Positions 63,082-64,000 of a stretch of DNA of 64,000 nucleotides are shown here, piece by piece. The DNA lies in NCBI GenBank assembly GCA_023409535.1, contig JAEYGZ010000039.1, forward strand, positions 372,001 through 436,000, written 5' to 3'. The notes under the pieces are model-generated. The model searched no databases. It was not told the origin of the DNA and saw only the letters and a list, made by a program, of their open reading frames with translations. The stretch is from Bacillota bacterium (GTDB lineage: Bacteria > Bacillota > Clostridia > Lachnospirales > Lachnospiraceae). The position numbers and the translations under genes are program-made. How positions within the stretch are numbered: the first letter of the stretch is position 1; the number at the start of each line of letters is the position of its first letter.

Positions 63082-63165
63082 GCAAAATCTCTGTGACGCC
63101 ATTGTTATGGGGGTTAAACAACTCATATATACAGCAAACAACCCACTACGCCATTGCAGGGGCTG
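63081..63165. repeat. Two tandem degenerate copies of the intergenic hairpin family
   Basis: Copy at 63081-63115 (AGCAAAAT...ACGCCATTGTTATGGGGGTT) and copy at 63131-63165 (ACAGCAAACAACCC...ACGCCATTGCAGGGGCTG) start 50 bases apart and share AGCAAA, ACGCCATTG and a G run. They resemble the hairpin after the ABC-F gene. Confidence 0.5.
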
Positions 63166-63210
63166 AAAAACACCATTTACATTCTATGAGATATGTGGAT
63201 CGGTGTTTTT
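63166..63210 (+). terminator. Terminator hairpin
   Basis: AAAAACACC and GGTGTTTTT arms, extended by ATTTACAT/ATGTGGAT with wobble pairs and one bulge, after the leucine-rich-repeat protein gene. Confidence 0.75.
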
Positions 63211-63348
63211 TGTTTGCCCGCCGGTATTATAGATCATAACCGATACTTTTCCCAACAGTAAGAAGTCTGATAAGATAAATAATAAAAAATTTTTACGCAA
63301 TAAAAATGACAGTCTGATGCATCTTTATTAATAGAGAGGAGGAAGCAG

Positions 63349-63813
63349 ATGGGGATAAGTAAACGGGATTATATTGCACAAATGGAGAAATATAAAAAAT
63401 GCTTATACCGAGTCGCCTACAGTTATATGAATGATAAAACTCTTGCTCTTGATGCGTTGGATGAAGCCTTTTATAAAGGATATATCAATCGCGGTAAATT
63501 AAAGAATGAGGAATGTTTCAAAAGCTGGCTTACTCGAATCGTTGTGAATGAATGTCTGCAGCTTTTGCGCAAGAATAAGCGGGAGGTATTGACTGATGAG
63601 ATACCGGAGGAGGCGGCTGAAGCATTTGATACTCTTCCAATCCGGGAGGCCCTCGGTAAGCTTTCACAGGAATTGTCAAGCATTATTTACCTACGGTTTT
63701 TTGGAGGTTATACCCTGGCGGAAACGGCTGCAATTTTAAAGGTGCCGCAGGGTACGGTAGCCACAAGAGAACGAAAGGCGTTGGCGTTATTAAAACTGGA
63801 ATTAAAAGAATAA
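63349..63813 (+). CDS. ECF-type RNA polymerase sigma factor
   Basis: 154 residues, shorter than the one at 19739. Region 2 (YLYRVAYSYMNDKTLALDALDEAFYKGYIN-like and CFKSWLTRIVVNECLQLLRK) and region 4 (YLRFFGGYTLAETAAILKVPQGTVATRERKALALLK) are complete. AGGAGGA precedes the ATG. It is followed 14 bases later by a membrane protein gene, as for sigma V/W-type factors with their anti-sigma factors. Probably autoregulated; target genes unknown. Confidence 0.92.
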   Translation: MGISKRDYIAQMEKYKKCLYRVAYSYMNDKTLALDALDEAFYKGYINRGKLKNEECFKSWLTRIVVNECLQLLRKNKREVLTDEIPEEAAEAFDTLPIREALGKLSQELSSIIYLRFFGGYTLAETAAILKVPQGTVATRERKALALLKLELKE

Positions 63814-63827
63814 GGAGGAAAAATATT

Positions 63828-64000
63828 GTGAATCAAGTTCGTTACACGGAATGCGAGGATATAATGAGGAGTGCCGGTGATTATCCTATGGAGTTAGAGC
63901 ATATGAACAGCCGCCTTCGTAAAAAAATCCGGAAGAGACTCGCAAGACGATGCATAACCGGCGTGGGGGCTTTTGTCGGAGCGGTCGCATTATTTACTGC
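63828..64000 (+). CDS. N-terminus of probable anti-sigma factor, cut by window
   Basis: Begins with a GTG 9 bases after AAGGAGG (63812-63818). The 57 visible residues form a cytosolic part with a basic stretch (MNSRLRKKIRKRLARRC) leading into a hydrophobic segment (GVGAFVGAVALFT). Position right after a sigma factor and this topology fit an anti-sigma factor of the type with short cytosolic head, single membrane span and external sensor (DUF4179/RsiV-like). The rest lies outside the window. Confidence 0.6.
   Translation, partial: MNQVRYTECEDIMRSAGDYPMELEHMNSRLRKKIRKRLARRCITGVGAFVGAVALFT

Overview
The window reads as chromosome of an anaerobic, plant-polysaccharide-degrading Firmicute of the Lachnospiraceae (Lachnoclostridium phytofermentans / Anaerocolumna type). 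Reasons: moderately AT-rich DNA with strong AGGAGG ribosome sites, an oxygen-sensitive class III ribonucleotide reductase, YesM/YesN-type two-component systems beside sugar ABC importers, and a secreted five-domain family 9 cellulase whose architecture (GH9-CBM3-X2-X2-CBM3) I recall from L. phytofermentans. No rRNA, tRNA, CRISPR array, transposase or phage gene was seen.

Layout. 1-2.2 kb: nrdD (5' truncated by the window edge) and nrdG. 2.3-14.5 kb: a divergent carbohydrate locus. Leftward: sensor kinase, response regulator, heparinase II/III-like lyase. Rightward: solute-binding lipoprotein, two permeases, GH88 unsaturated uronyl hydrolase and a DUF2264 protein. Together they suggest uptake and breakdown of a uronic-acid-containing glycan. 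14.8-17.7 kb: the cellulase, preceded by nested inverted repeats. 17.8-19.5 kb: two small secreted proteins and a DUF1801-like protein. 19.7-24.4 kb: ECF sigma factor, membrane protein and an ABC-2 type transporter. 24.5-34.4 kb: acetyltransferase, a 207-bp foldback element, an OmpR-type two-component system and a second ABC-2 module with two exported proteins. 34.5-42.1 kb: effector-binding-domain protein, a helical cytosolic protein, two membrane proteins, an HscC-type Hsp70 with its J-domain partner, and a lipoprotein. 42.2-43.1 kb: an effector-binding protein and a broken AraC regulator. 43.3-47.4 kb: three tandem membrane-anchored RCC1 seven-blade propeller proteins. 47.5-49.9 kb: an ABC-F protein behind a long leader with two terminator hairpins, suggesting attenuation. 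50.1-50.5 kb: a probable structured non-coding RNA with its own promoter and terminator. 50.5-51.9 kb: an AraC-type regulator with an unusual C-terminal domain. 52-61.2 kb: a second two-component plus sugar importer locus, with two metallo-beta-lactamase-fold paralogs and a DUF5060/DUF4038-type glycosidase. 61.5-63.1 kb: a secreted leucine-rich-repeat/transglutaminase-fold protein lacking its catalytic cysteine. 63.3 kb to the end: an ECF sigma factor and the start of a membrane protein, probably its anti-sigma factor.

How the parts work together. The two carbohydrate loci share one plan: a membrane kinase senses a signal, an AraC-type response regulator activates an importer lacking its own ATPase (a shared MsmK-like ATPase elsewhere is implied), and intracellular enzymes process the import. 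Both place a hairpin after the binding-protein gene, probably to keep that message in excess. The least explained parts, and my choices for a second look, are the HscC/J-protein cluster with the nearby RCC1 triplet, the structured RNA at about 50.2 kb, the foldback element at 25.06-25.27 kb, and a family of related intergenic hairpins with a shared loop motif.
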